Source: Agathobacter rectalis ATCC 33656 (lineage in GTDB: Bacteria > Bacillota > Clostridia > Lachnospirales > Lachnospiraceae). Taken from it: 64,000 nt of DNA. Location of the stretch: assembly GCF_000020605.1 (NCBI RefSeq), contig NC_012781.1, forward strand, positions 1,427,501-1,491,500, read 5' to 3'. Position numbers and translations under genes: made by a program. The number at the start of each line of letters is the position of its first letter. Within the stretch, counting starts at the first letter, position 1. Below are positions 1-12,032 of this stretch, piece by piece. Below the pieces are notes generated by a model, which was not told the origin of the DNA, did no database searches, and saw only the letters and a program-made list of their open reading frames with translations.

Positions 1-2602
<2,602 letters not shown>

Positions 2603-2678
2603 TGGTTAATAACTAAGAAAAACAAATCGGATTTGTATGAAGTTTTGAAGGTACATACTTATTAAATATGAATTATTT

Positions 2679-2705
2679 AAGACATCCAATGAGATGTCTT
2701 TTTTT
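2679..2705 (+). terminator. Rho-independent terminator of the rRNA operon
   Basis: AAGACATC (2679-2686) and GATGTCTT (2693-2700) form an 8-bp stem with a CAATGA loop, followed by a T run. It lies about 75 bp past the 23S end with no 5S gene between, and ends rRNA transcription before the permease gene. Confidence 0.85.
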
Positions 2706-2802
2706 GTAAAAAAATTATAAAAAAATAATGAAATAATAATTAAAAACTGCTATAATGTTTTCAGTTACTTATCGAAAACATTAATTTATTAAGGAGGTTG
2801 TT

Positions 2803-4221
2803 ATGGAACAAAAGAAACAGGAGCCAATTCGTGATGCGAGACAGCTTGGAACGGCCAAGATGCTTATTCTTGGTTTGCAGCATATGTTTGCTATGTTCGG
2901 CGCAACAATTCTTGTGCCTATTCTTGTATCAGGATATTTTCAGAAGGCTTGTGGGGAGCCGCTTACCAGAGGTCTTTCTGTATCGGTTACCCTATTTTGC
3001 GCAGGCTTTGGCACGCTTATATTTCATCTGTGTACAAAGTTTAAGGTACCGGCTTTTTTGGGTTCGTCATTTGCTTTTTTAGGAGGCTTTTATACTGTTG
3101 CAAACCTTGACAGTGGTATGTATGCAGATATGGCTGTCAATGATAAGGCCGCGTATGCGTGTGGTGGAATATTTGTTGCGGGTATGCTTTATTTCGTACT
3201 TGCACTTATCATTAAGCTGGTTGGAATTAAGCGTGTAATGCGTTTTCTTCCACCTGTAGTGACAGGACCTATTATCATATGCATTGGTCTTTCACTTGCC
3301 GGCTCAGCTATCAATAATGCTTCAACAAACTGGGTTCTTGCAATTATTGCACTTGGAGTTATAATTATTTTCAATATATGGGGAAAGGGCTTATTTAAGA
3401 TCATTCCTATTCTAATGGGAGTAATTATTTCCTATGTTGTGGCTCTTATTATGAATACTGCTGGAATTACTAATCCTGATGGTTCCGCAATTCTTGATTT
3501 TACATCAATTGCATCATCTGCGTGGGTCGGAATACCTAAATTTCAGTTCATGAAGTTTGATATTACGTCCATTCTTGTTATGGCGCCTATCGCTGTTGCG
3601 ACTATGATGGAGCACATTGGCGACATGTCTGCTATTTCTGCTACAGTAGAGCAGAATTTCATTGCTGATCCGGGTCTTCATAGGACACTTATAGGTGATG
3701 GAATTGCAACTGCATTCGCAGGAGCAATCGGAGGACCGGCTAATACAACATATGGTGAGAATACAGGAGTGCTTGAGCTGTCTAAGGTATATGATCCGAG
3801 AGTTATCCGTATTGCGGCTGTTTTTGCTATTGCACTTTCGTTTATTCCAAAGTTTTCGGCTGTAATATCTACTATGCCATCAGCGATTATTGGTGGAGTT
3901 TCATTTATGCTTTATGGAATGATTTCAGCAATAGGAGTTAGAAATGTTGTTGAAAACAAGGTAGATCTGACTAAATCAAGAAATCTGATTATTGCAGGTG
4001 TTATTTTTGTATGTGGTCTTGGCTTTGGAGATGGACTGACATTTACTGTAGCAGGAACATCAATTACACTGACAGCTTTGGCAATTGCAGCAATCGCAGG
4101 AATTTTCTTAAATGCTATTCTGCCGGGAAATGATTACGAGTTTGGAAAGAATCCTGATGGAGATGCAAGCAGGGGTGTGTATATGATGAACACTGACAAT
4201 GATGAGGAAGAGGAATCATAG
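2803..4221 (+). CDS. uraA: Uracil/xanthine permease, NCS2 family
   Basis: This is a 472-residue integral membrane nucleobase transporter. The N-terminal LGLQHMFAMFGATILVP motif is typical of UraA/PyrP, and the hydrophobic profile fits the 14-helix NCS2 fold. The two acidic substrate-contact positions are visible: Glu270 in MMEHIGD and Glu319 in TYGENTGV. Their 49-residue spacing equals that of the two functional glutamates of E. coli UraA (Glu241 and Glu290). It should import uracil, or possibly xanthine, by proton symport; UraA-like motifs favour uracil. The start at 2803 has AAGGAGG 5 bases upstream. A TATAAT at 2751-2756 is a likely -10, with no good -35. No attenuator or PyrR-like leader is evident. 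The gene stands alone between the rRNA terminator and its own terminator at 4335. Confidence 0.93.
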   Translation: MEQKKQEPIRDARQLGTAKMLILGLQHMFAMFGATILVPILVSGYFQKACGEPLTRGLSVSVTLFCAGFGTLIFHLCTKFKVPAFLGSSFAFLGGFYTVANLDSGMYADMAVNDKAAYACGGIFVAGMLYFVLALIIKLVGIKRVMRFLPPVVTGPIIICIGLSLAGSAINNASTNWVLAIIALGVIIIFNIWGKGLFKIIPILMGVIISYVVALIMNTAGITNPDGSAILDFTSIASSAWVGIPKFQFMKFDITSILVMAPIAVATMMEHIGDMSAISATVEQNFIADPGLHRTLIGDGIATAFAGAIGGPANTTYGENTGVLELSKVYDPRVIRIAAVFAIALSFIPKFSAVISTMPSAIIGGVSFMLYGMISAIGVRNVVENKVDLTKSRNLIIAGVIFVCGLGFGDGLTFTVAGTSITLTALAIAAIAGIFLNAILPGNDYEFGKNPDGDASRGVYMMNTDNDEEEES

Positions 4222-4305
4222 AAGTTAATTTGTATTTAGACTGATTTGTTAGTTGTAACAGTAAATAATTTAACAAACGTTAAAAAGATATTAATAATAT
4301 TTTAC

Positions 4306-4334
4306 TTGATAAAGTTATATATATTCTCTACAAT
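4306..4334 (+). promoter_or_regulatory. Promoter of the flippase-like gene
   Basis: TTGATA (4306-4311), a 17-bp spacer and TACAAT (4329-4334) make a near-consensus sigma-A promoter. The predicted start of transcription, about 4341, falls inside the left arm of the terminator hairpin beginning at 4335, so RNA starting here cannot form the full hairpin whereas read-through from uraA can. Confidence 0.65.
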
Positions 4335-4380
4335 AAACTGGTATGGTGTATTTTCATAATTCACTTTACCAGTTTTTTTA
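4335..4380 (+). terminator. Terminator after uraA, overlapping the next promoter
   Basis: AAACTGGTA (4335-4343) pairs with TACCAGTTT (4367-4375), followed by TTTTA. It lies only 15 bp before the next start codon and begins directly after that gene's -10 box. Confidence 0.8.
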
Positions 4381-4395
4381 AGGGGATTAGATTTA

Positions 4396-5421
4396 ATGGA
4401 CAGAAAAAAGATATTTTGGGCGATAGCTTCTGTTTTTATAGCTATCTTAAGCATATGGGCTGTTGTTTCGCAGAGCAAGTATTTTTCGTTTGAGATTCTT
4501 ATGAGTTTTATCAGAAATGCAAATAAAGGCTGGCTTTTTATGAGTTTTGTTTGTACGTTTGGGTTTATTTGGTTTGAAGGATTTGCTCTGGTACGCATGG
4601 CAAGACACTTTGGATACAAAACCAGTGCGATTGATGGTACTGTGTATGGTGGAGCCGATGTGTATTTTTCGGCTATTACACCATCGGCATCGGGAGGACA
4701 GCCAGCCAGTGCGTATTTCATGATAAGGGATGGCATACCGGGCTATGCTGCTACAGTGGCCCTGCTGATTAATCTTGTTATGTATACACTTTCACTTTTA
4801 ACAATTGGCTTACTATGCATGATTTTTAAGTATCCATTGCTGAAAAATTTCTCAGGTATTTCGCGGATATTTATATGTTTGGGGATTGTGGTGCTGATTT
4901 TTCTGGCTCTTGTATTTTATATGCTGCTAAGGAAGGGAAGTATACTATACTCAATTTGTGATAGTCTTATCCGGCTTTTTGAAAAAATACATATAATACG
5001 GCATGGTGACAGGCTTCGAATAAAGCTTAAAAATACTATGAAAGAATATCAGGAGTGTTCAAACAGTATCACAGGGCAGACCGGGCTTCTCATCGAGATT
5101 TTCTTTTGGAATATAATGCAGAGAGTTTCACAGCTTTTGGTATCGTTTATGATTTTTATGGCAGTCGGCGAAGGCGTAAATAAGGCAGTTGATGTGAGTG
5201 TGATACAGTGTTTTGTGGCGATGGGCTCCAATTGTGTGCCGATACCCGGTGCTATGGGCGTGGCCGATTATATTATGATTGATGGGTTTAAACAGCTTGT
5301 TGGTAGTAATGCAGCAAATATGGAGCTTTTGTGCAGGGGAATGACATTTTATGGAAGTGTCATAACAAGTGCTGTTATTATTCTTATTGGATATATAATT
5401 AGAAAAAAAGTAGCAAAATAG
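4396..5421 (+). CDS. Lysylphosphatidylglycerol synthase TM-domain (flippase-like) membrane protein
   Basis: A 341-residue polytopic membrane protein with about eight hydrophobic segments. TPSASGGQPA at residues 95-104 is the hallmark of the LPG_synthase_TM/UPF0104 family, which includes the flippase half of MprF and YbhN/AglD-type proteins. There is no C-terminal aminoacyl-transferase domain, so it is a stand-alone membrane half; lipid or polyprenol-sugar translocation is a family-level inference and the substrate is unknown. The start at 4396 follows AGGGGA. It has its own promoter at 4306 and is followed by an unrelated diguanylate cyclase gene 97 bp downstream, so it is probably monocistronic. 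Confidence 0.82.
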   Translation: MDRKKIFWAIASVFIAILSIWAVVSQSKYFSFEILMSFIRNANKGWLFMSFVCTFGFIWFEGFALVRMARHFGYKTSAIDGTVYGGADVYFSAITPSASGGQPASAYFMIRDGIPGYAATVALLINLVMYTLSLLTIGLLCMIFKYPLLKNFSGISRIFICLGIVVLIFLALVFYMLLRKGSILYSICDSLIRLFEKIHIIRHGDRLRIKLKNTMKEYQECSNSITGQTGLLIEIFFWNIMQRVSQLLVSFMIFMAVGEGVNKAVDVSVIQCFVAMGSNCVPIPGAMGVADYIMIDGFKQLVGSNAANMELLCRGMTFYGSVITSAVIILIGYIIRKKVAK

Positions 5422-5518
5422 TCTAGTACTTTTGCACAATAATATATTGTTATATTTGTTAAAATGTGTTATTATTCTATAGTAATATATTAGATATTTT
5501 TTATGAAGGTATTGGACA

Positions 5519-6559
5519 ATGAGTAGCAATGATAGTACTGCTAAGGAGCAGAGCTTTCTATTTAATGTAAACAAAATATTTCTTGTCATCCATCTGCTGA
5601 TGCTATTTATGTTTTCATCATTAGGTGTAGATTTGATGGCAGGAGTCAGTCTGATCAGCATATGCTTTTATTTCCTTGCATTCAGTCTGACAAAATCTGA
5701 AAAACTGAGCATATATGTTTATAGTGTGGCTGTTGAGATATTGCTTTATATGATACTTGCGGTGGTTTGTCTCGGAATTCAATGTAATTTTCAGCTTTTT
5801 TTGATCGATGCAATGTTTTTTCTTTTTTCCATGGATTATGTGGTCCTCAGGAAGAAAAAAAAGAATCATGTTGCCATTCTGCTTTGCTGTGTATATGCTA
5901 TTGCTCTGATTATTCTTTATATGCTTGATGGCTTTTACGCACCTTTATATAAGTTGGATTCTGTTGTAATTAAGAGTATTTCTATTGCTATGATTTCTGG
6001 TGTAGTTTTCTTGATAATAACATGTATGATGTGCCTTTTGCATTTTATGTCTTCCGAGGAGGGGGCAATGGAAAAGCAGGCACAGTTTGATGCGCTGACG
6101 GAGCTTCCAAATCGTTTCTATATGATGGCGAAGCTTAAGAATCTTTTTGAGGCTGAGAAGCAGGGGGAATATTTCCTTGCAATGATTGATATTGATGATT
6201 TTAAGAAAATTAACGATTCATTCGGACATAATGTAGGAGATGATGCACTTAAGATGCTCGCTCGTACTATCGTAAACAAGGCTCGAGGTGTTGAGCTTAG
6301 CTATTGCAGATGGGGAGGAGAAGAGTTTTTACTTCTTGGCAAATGTGTCGACGGAGAGGTGCCTAAGAATTTTCTCGATGAGCTTCGTGTGGAGATTAAT
6401 TCAAAATCCTTCTGGACATCTAAGGGCAGCGGAAGGATGACAGTGACTATAGGTGCAGGAAAATATAAAGTGGGGCAGGATTACAAGGAATGGATTAATT
6501 TTGTTGACAAACAGCTTTATGTCGGAAAATGTACCGGTAAGAATAAGGTTGTATGCTGA
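5519..6559 (+). CDS. Membrane-bound diguanylate cyclase (GGDEF)
   Basis: A 346-residue protein with five or six predicted membrane helices in residues 15-180 and a C-terminal GGDEF domain from about residue 188 (FDALTELPNR). The active-site loop is GGEEF at 266-270, with the upstream MIDIDDFKKIND Mg/GTP segment intact, so it should make c-di-GMP from two GTP. The residues where the RxxD inhibitory site should sit read GVEL, so product feedback through a canonical I-site is not expected. The membrane part resembles MHYT/5TM-type sensory modules only in layout; no ligand can be named. The start at 5519 has GAAGGT upstream. A small stem-loop repeat lies just past the stop. Confidence 0.9.
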   Translation: MSSNDSTAKEQSFLFNVNKIFLVIHLLMLFMFSSLGVDLMAGVSLISICFYFLAFSLTKSEKLSIYVYSVAVEILLYMILAVVCLGIQCNFQLFLIDAMFFLFSMDYVVLRKKKKNHVAILLCCVYAIALIILYMLDGFYAPLYKLDSVVIKSISIAMISGVVFLIITCMMCLLHFMSSEEGAMEKQAQFDALTELPNRFYMMAKLKNLFEAEKQGEYFLAMIDIDDFKKINDSFGHNVGDDALKMLARTIVNKARGVELSYCRWGGEEFLLLGKCVDGEVPKNFLDELRVEINSKSFWTSKGSGRMTVTIGAGKYKVGQDYKEWINFVDKQLYVGKCTGKNKVVC

Positions 6560-6580
6560 GACATATTTCAAGGCTTTGAC

Positions 6581-6635
6581 ATTTTTAAATGAGCTGTAAT
6601 CGTTGCTGGTCACACTGTTAGGCGTGAACAGTCAC
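6581..6635 (+). repeat. Small stem-loop intergenic repeat, copy 1
   Basis: GTTGCTG, CACAC and a loop near TGTTAG, then CGTG and CAGTCAC, form an imperfect hairpin. The stretch is nearly identical to 56501-56555, including about 12 bases upstream of the hairpin, and related to 16328-16369 (reversed) and 62370-62411. It lies between the diguanylate cyclase stop and the tRNA promoter. Confidence 0.65.
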
Positions 6636-6673
6636 AATCGCATTGAAATTTATATTGAAATTACAAATTTTAG

Positions 6674-6702
6674 TTGCATGAAGTCAATAATTGTGATAGA
6701 AT
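6674..6702 (+). promoter_or_regulatory. Promoter of tRNA-Leu
   Basis: TTGCAT (6674-6679), a 17-bp spacer and TAGAAT (6697-6702). The predicted start is about 10 bp before the tRNA. Confidence 0.65.
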
Positions 6703-6720
6703 ATTGTCTGTTCGTAAGAC

Positions 6721-6803
6721 GCCGGCATGTCGGAATGGCAGACGATGCAGACTCAAAATCTGTTGGGCGCAAGCCCGTGTGGGTTCAAGTCCCACTGCCG
6801 GCA
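6721..6803 (+). tRNA. tRNA-Leu (anticodon CAA, codon UUG)
   Basis: The acceptor stem GCCGGCA (6721-6727) pairs with TGCCGGC (6796-6802), with discriminator A at 6803. The anticodon loop CTCAAAA gives CAA at 6754-6756, a long variable arm (TGGGCGCAAGCCCG region) marks a class II tRNA, and GGTTCAAGTCC is the T arm. CCA is not encoded. Open frames across this interval are not genes. Confidence 0.95.
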
Positions 6804-6812
6804 CTATTTGCA

Positions 6813-6868
6813 AAACCCCGTAAATCCAAGATTTTCAGTAAAATCAAGGGTTTGCGGGTTTTTTCTTT
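6813..6868 (+). terminator. Terminator after tRNA-Leu
   Basis: A long imperfect hairpin of about 20 bp with bulges: the arm AAACCCCGTAAATCC..GATTTT pairs with AAAATC..GGGTTTGCGGGTTT, ending in a T run. It starts about 10 bp past the tRNA. Confidence 0.8.
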
Positions 6869-6986
6869 ATTTATAATCTTTAAAAAAATTAAAGAAATTA
6901 GGGTACTTTTAAGAAAAATTTGCCCCAAAATTGTACCCAAAAATCTGCCATATAGGCTGTAATACCAGATAGCAAACAGGAGCATT

Positions 6987-8819
6987 ATGATGATAAAAAA
7001 GATTTATAAAAAATATGAAATTATATTCAATGTTATATTTTTCTCGATTTTCCCGATTATGGCTTTTTATCTTATGGAGTTCTACGATCATAATCCTTTT
7101 GAAGAAGTCAGATTTATGGCGGGATTTTTTAATATTATTTTGTTTGAGCTGATTGCCTGGATTCTTTATTTTGTTACGGGCAGGGCGAAATGGGCACTTC
7201 GTGCAGTTTTTATCGTGGCCATGGTTTTTGGACTGATTAATCATTATGTTATGCTTTTCCGCTCGACTCCTTTTGTTCCATGGGATATTTTTTCAATTGG
7301 TACGGCGACAAGTGTTGCATCCAATTATGATTTCGCACCGACTGCAGGAGTAGTTGTTGTTACAGTTATATTTATAGCTCTTATTATGCTGATGCATTTT
7401 GTTGATTTCAGAATTAAGTGGAAATTCAGGCTCAGACTAATTCCGACTGTGCTTGGAATACTTGCGCTGTGTCTGTTTGTGAATGCCCTGCAGGATGAGG
7501 ATTTCCAGACGGACAATTATCTGTATCCGTTTTTATTTACACCTGCATATATGACAAAGGTGAATGGAATGGCAGTGACCTTTGCGATGGATCTTAAGTT
7601 TGTGGCGGTTGATAAGCCTGACGGGTATAGCAGACAGAAGGCAAAGGAGCTGCTTGACAGCTATGCCGGTACAGATGATAATACTGCAATTACAGATAAA
7701 AGTGATTATCCGAATATTATAGTTGTGATGGATGAGGCATTTTCAGATCTGTCAGTGCTCGGTGGTTTTGATACAAATACAGACTATATGCCGTTTGTGC
7801 ACAGTCTTGAAAAGGGCAATGAAAACACCATAACAGGATATCTGAATACGTCTGTATGCGGTGGAAATACCGCCGATACTGAGTTTGAGTTTCTGACAGG
7901 CAATACGATGGCTTTTCTTCCGGTAGGAAGTATTCCTTATCAGCAGTATATAAAGAGCACGACACCTTCCCTTGCAAGCTATTTAAAAAGCATAGGCTAC
8001 GCAACGTATGCACAGCATCCGTACTATGGCAGTGGATGGAACCGGGATACGGTCTATCCTCTTTTGGGATTTGACAATCTTTCGTTTATGCAGGATTATT
8101 CTAATCAGAGGTTTGTGCGCAAATATATAAGTGATGAGACATCATTTGACAGGATTATTGAGACCTATGAGAACAAACCGGATGGTCAGCCGGCATTTAT
8201 ATTCAATGTCACTATGCAAAACCATGGTGGATACACGGATACCTACTACGGCTTTGACAATACGGTGACAGCGGATAAGCTCAATAATTCTGCACTTGAC
8301 CAGTATCTTTCTTTGATTAAGCTGACAGACGAGGATTTAAAGAGCCTCATTGAATATTTCTCAAATGTGGATGAGAAAACTATAGTGGTATTTTTCGGTG
8401 ATCATCAGCCAAATGATACTGTGGCAAGCTCCGTTCTTGCAGCAAACGGCATGGACTATAATAATTTATCAAATGAAGAGCTTAAGCTGCGTTATCAGGT
8501 GCCGTATGTTATCTGGGCAAATTATGATATTGATGAGGCGGCAGGAAAAGACACGAGCGTTAATTATCTGGCTGCAAACGTACTTAAAGCGGCAGGTGTG
8601 CCGACAAATGACTATCAGAGCTTTCTGCTAAAGCTGCAGGAGGAGTATCCAATTATATCAGCGGTACGTACGGATAAAACTGCAGATAAGACATTAGATA
8701 AAGCATCAAATAAATCAGACAAGGCAACCGGCAGCAAAAAGAAGCAGGCCGATTCGGATATGCTAAACGATTATAAGCTTTTGCAATATTACAGACTGTT
8801 TGACTGGGAGGATAAGTGA
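6987..8819 (+). CDS. LTA synthase-family sulfatase (surface polymer polymerase)
   Basis: A 610-residue protein with about five N-terminal membrane helices (to about residue 185) and an extracellular sulfatase-fold domain. Metal and catalytic motifs are visible: VVMDEAFSDL, GGNTADTEFEF with the probable catalytic Thr295 (S. aureus LtaS uses Thr300 in a similar motif), and FFGDHQP near residue 473. The family moves glycerol-phosphate or related groups from phospholipid to a glycolipid or polymer outside the membrane. The C-terminus has a Lys/Asp/Ser-rich tail of about 30 residues after the domain. The start follows CAGGAGC; an alternative ATG lies one codon later. It overlaps the YfhO-like gene by one base, implying translational coupling and a shared job in polymer synthesis and decoration. 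Whether the product is a true lipoteichoic acid is not shown by the sequence. Confidence 0.87.
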   Translation: MMIKKIYKKYEIIFNVIFFSIFPIMAFYLMEFYDHNPFEEVRFMAGFFNIILFELIAWILYFVTGRAKWALRAVFIVAMVFGLINHYVMLFRSTPFVPWDIFSIGTATSVASNYDFAPTAGVVVVTVIFIALIMLMHFVDFRIKWKFRLRLIPTVLGILALCLFVNALQDEDFQTDNYLYPFLFTPAYMTKVNGMAVTFAMDLKFVAVDKPDGYSRQKAKELLDSYAGTDDNTAITDKSDYPNIIVVMDEAFSDLSVLGGFDTNTDYMPFVHSLEKGNENTITGYLNTSVCGGNTADTEFEFLTGNTMAFLPVGSIPYQQYIKSTTPSLASYLKSIGYATYAQHPYYGSGWNRDTVYPLLGFDNLSFMQDYSNQRFVRKYISDETSFDRIIETYENKPDGQPAFIFNVTMQNHGGYTDTYYGFDNTVTADKLNNSALDQYLSLIKLTDEDLKSLIEYFSNVDEKTIVVFFGDHQPNDTVASSVLAANGMDYNNLSNEELKLRYQVPYVIWANYDIDEAAGKDTSVNYLAANVLKAAGVPTNDYQSFLLKLQEEYPIISAVRTDKTADKTLDKASNKSDKATGSKKKQADSDMLNDYKLLQYYRLFDWEDK

Positions 8820-11350
8820 TGAATTTTGTTAAAAAGCATCCACTTTTGACAGCGTTTTTAATTCCGTTTTTCATATGTATAATCATCTGTATAGGAAATG
8901 GTGTATATCCATTTGGCGATTACTGCCTTTTGCATATGGATTTGTATCACCAGTATCTGCCTTTCTTTAATGAGCTGTGGGAGAAGCTAAGAAATGGTGC
9001 GAGCCTCATGTATACATGGAATATCGGGCTTGGCAGTGATTTTGTATCGGTATTTGCCTATTATCTGGCGAGTCCGTTAAACTGGCTTGTGGTGCTTTTT
9101 CCAAAGAGCCATATTATTGAGTTTATCGAGCTGCTAATCATTTTTAAGATTTCGCTAAGCGGAGCAACATTTTTTTATTTTCTGAAGGAACACTTTGGGC
9201 TTCTTGGAAAGGATAACAGGTATCACGATAATACATTTGTGCCGGCATTTGTTTTTTCTACGGCATATGCACTTTCCGGCTTTGTAGCTGCGTATAGCTG
9301 GGATGTCATGTGGATGGATGTTGTGGCGGTTGCACCGCTTGCGGTAGTAGGACTTGAGAAGCTTGTGCGGGACAAAAAGCCGGTGCTTTACTATGTATCA
9401 CTGGCACTTTGTATATTGTCAAATTATTATCTGAGCATCATGCTTTGCATCTTTTTGGTATTCTGGTTTGCATGGCTTTTCTTTACGCAAAATGGCGGTA
9501 AAATGGCTGCAATTGTGAGATTTGCCGTTTACTCACTTTTGGCTGGAGGCACTGCGATGGTGCTAATCATCCCGGAGCTTATCATTTTAAGCTACAGCGG
9601 TTCGTCGGGCATCGAGTTTCCAAAGCAGATAGAGTGGTATTTTAATCTCTTATCAGAGGTCGGCAGGATGTGCACGACAGCAAGCGTCTATGAGGGTGCA
9701 GAGAACTGGCCGAATCTGTATGCCGGAGCCTTTAGTGTGATGCTTTTGATACTGTTTGTGCTCAACAAAAGGATTAATTGGAAGAAAAAAATAGCTCCAG
9801 TATTGTTTGTGTTGTTTTTCATGGCAAGCTTTGCCAATAAACAGCTTGACTTTATATGGCACGGACTGCATTTTCCGGATTCGCTGCCTGGCAGACAGTC
9901 GTATCTGTATGCATTTCTTGTATTGACCATAGGCTATGCTACAGTAAGAAAGTGGCGTGGCATAAGACTGTGGCATGTTGGTGTGGCAGTGGTATTTGCA
10001 TCGGCGCTTATGGCAGTAAGCACGATGTTTGCCGGTGAGGATGTGACAGAGTATTATGCAGTTATCATAAGTATATTGTTTGTTGCGCTGTACGGCATTA
10101 TGACAGTACTTTTAAAGCTTGCAGCAAGAAAAAACAGGGAGCTTTTGATGGTCATAACATGCGGTATTGCGATTGTGGAGCTGGCTGTCAATATGGCTGT
10201 GACAGGACTTGGATGTACCGGCAGAAGTAGCTACAATGCCAATGTGGACGATATGCAAAAGGCACTGGAGCTGGCAAAAGAGGATGCAGCTGACAACGAT
10301 GTACCATTTTACAGGGTTGAGGATACAGGCCGACTAACTAAAAATGATGACACACGATACGGCTATGCTTCTGGAACACAGTTTTCTTCCCTGATGAATA
10401 TAAATGTGAGCCATTTTTATCAGGCTCTTTATATGGAGGGAGGCAAGAATTTCTACTGTTATAACGGTGCCACACCTGTCACGTCAGCCATGCTTTCGGT
10501 CAGATATATGGTTACAAAATCAATACAGCCACAGAATGAGCTGACTACACTTGTTGGAAAATGCGGAAATCACTATCTGTATCGGAATAACTACACACTT
10601 CCGCTTGGTTTTATGATGGATGAGGGAGTGATTGATGCGTGGAAGCCATCCTCGTCATCGAAAATCTATTCGATTAATTCCCTTGGCAGGCTCCTTGGCG
10701 CAGCAGATGATATGCTGACCATGACAGAGTGCACTCAGGACGAAAATCCGGGAACTACGACTCTCACCTTTGACCATGACGGATATTATTATGCGGCATA
10801 CGATTCGTGCAGCACTGACAGTCTGACCTTCAGCCACGGAGAGTATGAGACCACATATTCGAAGACCACTCACAGGTATCTGTTTGACCTGGGATATGTG
10901 AAGGCGGGGGAGACAGTTTCCGTCACAAACACTGATGCCGATGCTGTACGATTTAATGTATACGAGCTTTCCATTGCTGCAGTTGAGAGTGCTTACAATA
11001 CACTCAATGAGCAGACACTCTCGGTGGATGATTTTTCAGATACACACATAAGCGGACACATTGATGTGAAGCAGGCAGGACAGCTTGTACTTTCTATTCC
11101 GAGTGAAAAGGGATGGACTATGAAAGTGGATGGAAAGGATGCTGAGTATGAGGATTTTTCCGATACATTTGTGAGCATTCATCTGGATGAGGGAGAGCAT
11201 GAGATAGAGCTTTATTATGAGACACCGGGGCTTAAGGCAGGTGCAGCTATAAGCGCAGGCTGTGTGGGTGTCTTTCTACTGCTTTTATTGTTTCGTCAAA
11301 TAGTTAAGAGACGCAGCCGTTTAAAGTTTAAAGCGAACAGTGACAGATAG
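8819..11350 (+). CDS. YfhO-family membrane protein (polymer glycosylation)
   Basis: An 843-residue protein with about 12 membrane helices over the first 440 residues, a large extracytoplasmic domain and a final helix near residue 810-830. The N-terminal pattern FGDYCLLHMDLYHQYLPFF and the overall layout match the YfhO family, multi-pass GT-C-like proteins; in Bacillus/Listeria relatives they glycosylate lipoteichoic acid. ATG at 8819 overlaps the upstream TGA by one base and has GGGAGG about 8 bases upstream; a GTG one codon earlier is less likely. The overlap with the LtaS-like gene suggests that this enzyme decorates the same polymer. It is followed by a 106-bp gap before the FKBP gene. Confidence 0.85.
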   Translation: MNFVKKHPLLTAFLIPFFICIIICIGNGVYPFGDYCLLHMDLYHQYLPFFNELWEKLRNGASLMYTWNIGLGSDFVSVFAYYLASPLNWLVVLFPKSHIIEFIELLIIFKISLSGATFFYFLKEHFGLLGKDNRYHDNTFVPAFVFSTAYALSGFVAAYSWDVMWMDVVAVAPLAVVGLEKLVRDKKPVLYYVSLALCILSNYYLSIMLCIFLVFWFAWLFFTQNGGKMAAIVRFAVYSLLAGGTAMVLIIPELIILSYSGSSGIEFPKQIEWYFNLLSEVGRMCTTASVYEGAENWPNLYAGAFSVMLLILFVLNKRINWKKKIAPVLFVLFFMASFANKQLDFIWHGLHFPDSLPGRQSYLYAFLVLTIGYATVRKWRGIRLWHVGVAVVFASALMAVSTMFAGEDVTEYYAVIISILFVALYGIMTVLLKLAARKNRELLMVITCGIAIVELAVNMAVTGLGCTGRSSYNANVDDMQKALELAKEDAADNDVPFYRVEDTGRLTKNDDTRYGYASGTQFSSLMNINVSHFYQALYMEGGKNFYCYNGATPVTSAMLSVRYMVTKSIQPQNELTTLVGKCGNHYLYRNNYTLPLGFMMDEGVIDAWKPSSSSKIYSINSLGRLLGAADDMLTMTECTQDENPGTTTLTFDHDGYYYAAYDSCSTDSLTFSHGEYETTYSKTTHRYLFDLGYVKAGETVSVTNTDADAVRFNVYELSIAAVESAYNTLNEQTLSVDDFSDTHISGHIDVKQAGQLVLSIPSEKGWTMKVDGKDAEYEDFSDTFVSIHLDEGEHEIELYYETPGLKAGAAISAGCVGVFLLLLLFRQIVKRRSRLKFKANSDR

Positions 11351-11456
11351 TGAATGTACTGACAGACAACGTATATAGTTCATTTATGCGAAACACAGAA
11401 TGTTCAAATTGTAATAGTATAATTCAATAATAAAAATAAAACAGGAGATTAACAAA

Positions 11457-12014
11457 ATGAACAAACAAAACAAAAAAATCGCACAGGAAAAAAGAAGAAT
11501 CGAGAGAGAGAAGGCAGAAAAGAAGGCAAAGGTTGTGAATCTGCTGAAATTCTGGGTGCCGGTAGTGGCAGTTGTTGTGGTGGTCATAGTGCTAATCTGG
11601 GCAGTTGCGACATCGGGCGGTTCATCGTCAAAGGGTACTGACGGTACAGAAGCTGCATCACAGACCACAGAATCTCAGGCATCCGAGACACAAAGCAGTG
11701 ATTCACAGACCGAGGCAGCAACACTGAATACAGAGACTGACACGGTTGCGGAAAACGGAGATAAGGTAAATATTGACTACACAGGATATATGGACGGAGA
11801 AAAATTCGAGGGTGGAAGCACTGATGGACAGGGCACAGACCTGGTGCTTGGCTCAGGCAGCTATATAGATGGCTTTGAGGACGGAGTGGTAGGTCACAAG
11901 GTGGGAGAAACCTTTGATTTAAACCTGAAGTTCCCGGATGATTATAAGGCAAATACAGAACTAGCCGGAAAGGATGTTACGTTTGAGGTGACTCTTAACG
12001 GTGTATACAAATAA
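11457..12014 (+). CDS. Membrane-anchored FKBP-type peptidyl-prolyl isomerase
   Basis: A 185-residue protein: a very basic cytoplasmic N-terminus (residues 1-30), one membrane helix (about 33-51), a Ser/Thr/Gln/Glu-rich linker (52-93), then a compact FKBP domain. The domain contains [38 protein letters not shown] and [18 protein letters not shown], the pattern of trigger-factor-like FKBP domains. It should speed prolyl isomerisation of exported proteins on the outer face of the membrane. The start at 11457 has CAGGAG 9-10 bases upstream, and a TATAAT at 11418 may be the -10 of its own promoter. The helicase gene follows after 18 bp. Confidence 0.88.
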   Translation: MNKQNKKIAQEKRRIEREKAEKKAKVVNLLKFWVPVVAVVVVVIVLIWAVATSGGSSSKGTDGTEAASQTTESQASETQSSDSQTEAATLNTETDTVAENGDKVNIDYTGYMDGEKFEGGSTDGQGTDLVLGSGSYIDGFEDGVVGHKVGETFDLNLKFPDDYKANTELAGKDVTFEVTLNGVYK

Positions 12015-12032
12015 AGAGGATAACACACATAT

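Noticed and set aside
6721-6803. tRNA-Leu as attachment site of an integrated element
   Set aside because: No integrase nearby and no second copy of the tRNA 3' end was noticed in the window.
6603-6962. 119-codon frame spanning the stem-loop repeat, tRNA-Leu and its terminator
   Set aside because: It overlaps a clear tRNA gene and promoter and has no ribosome site.
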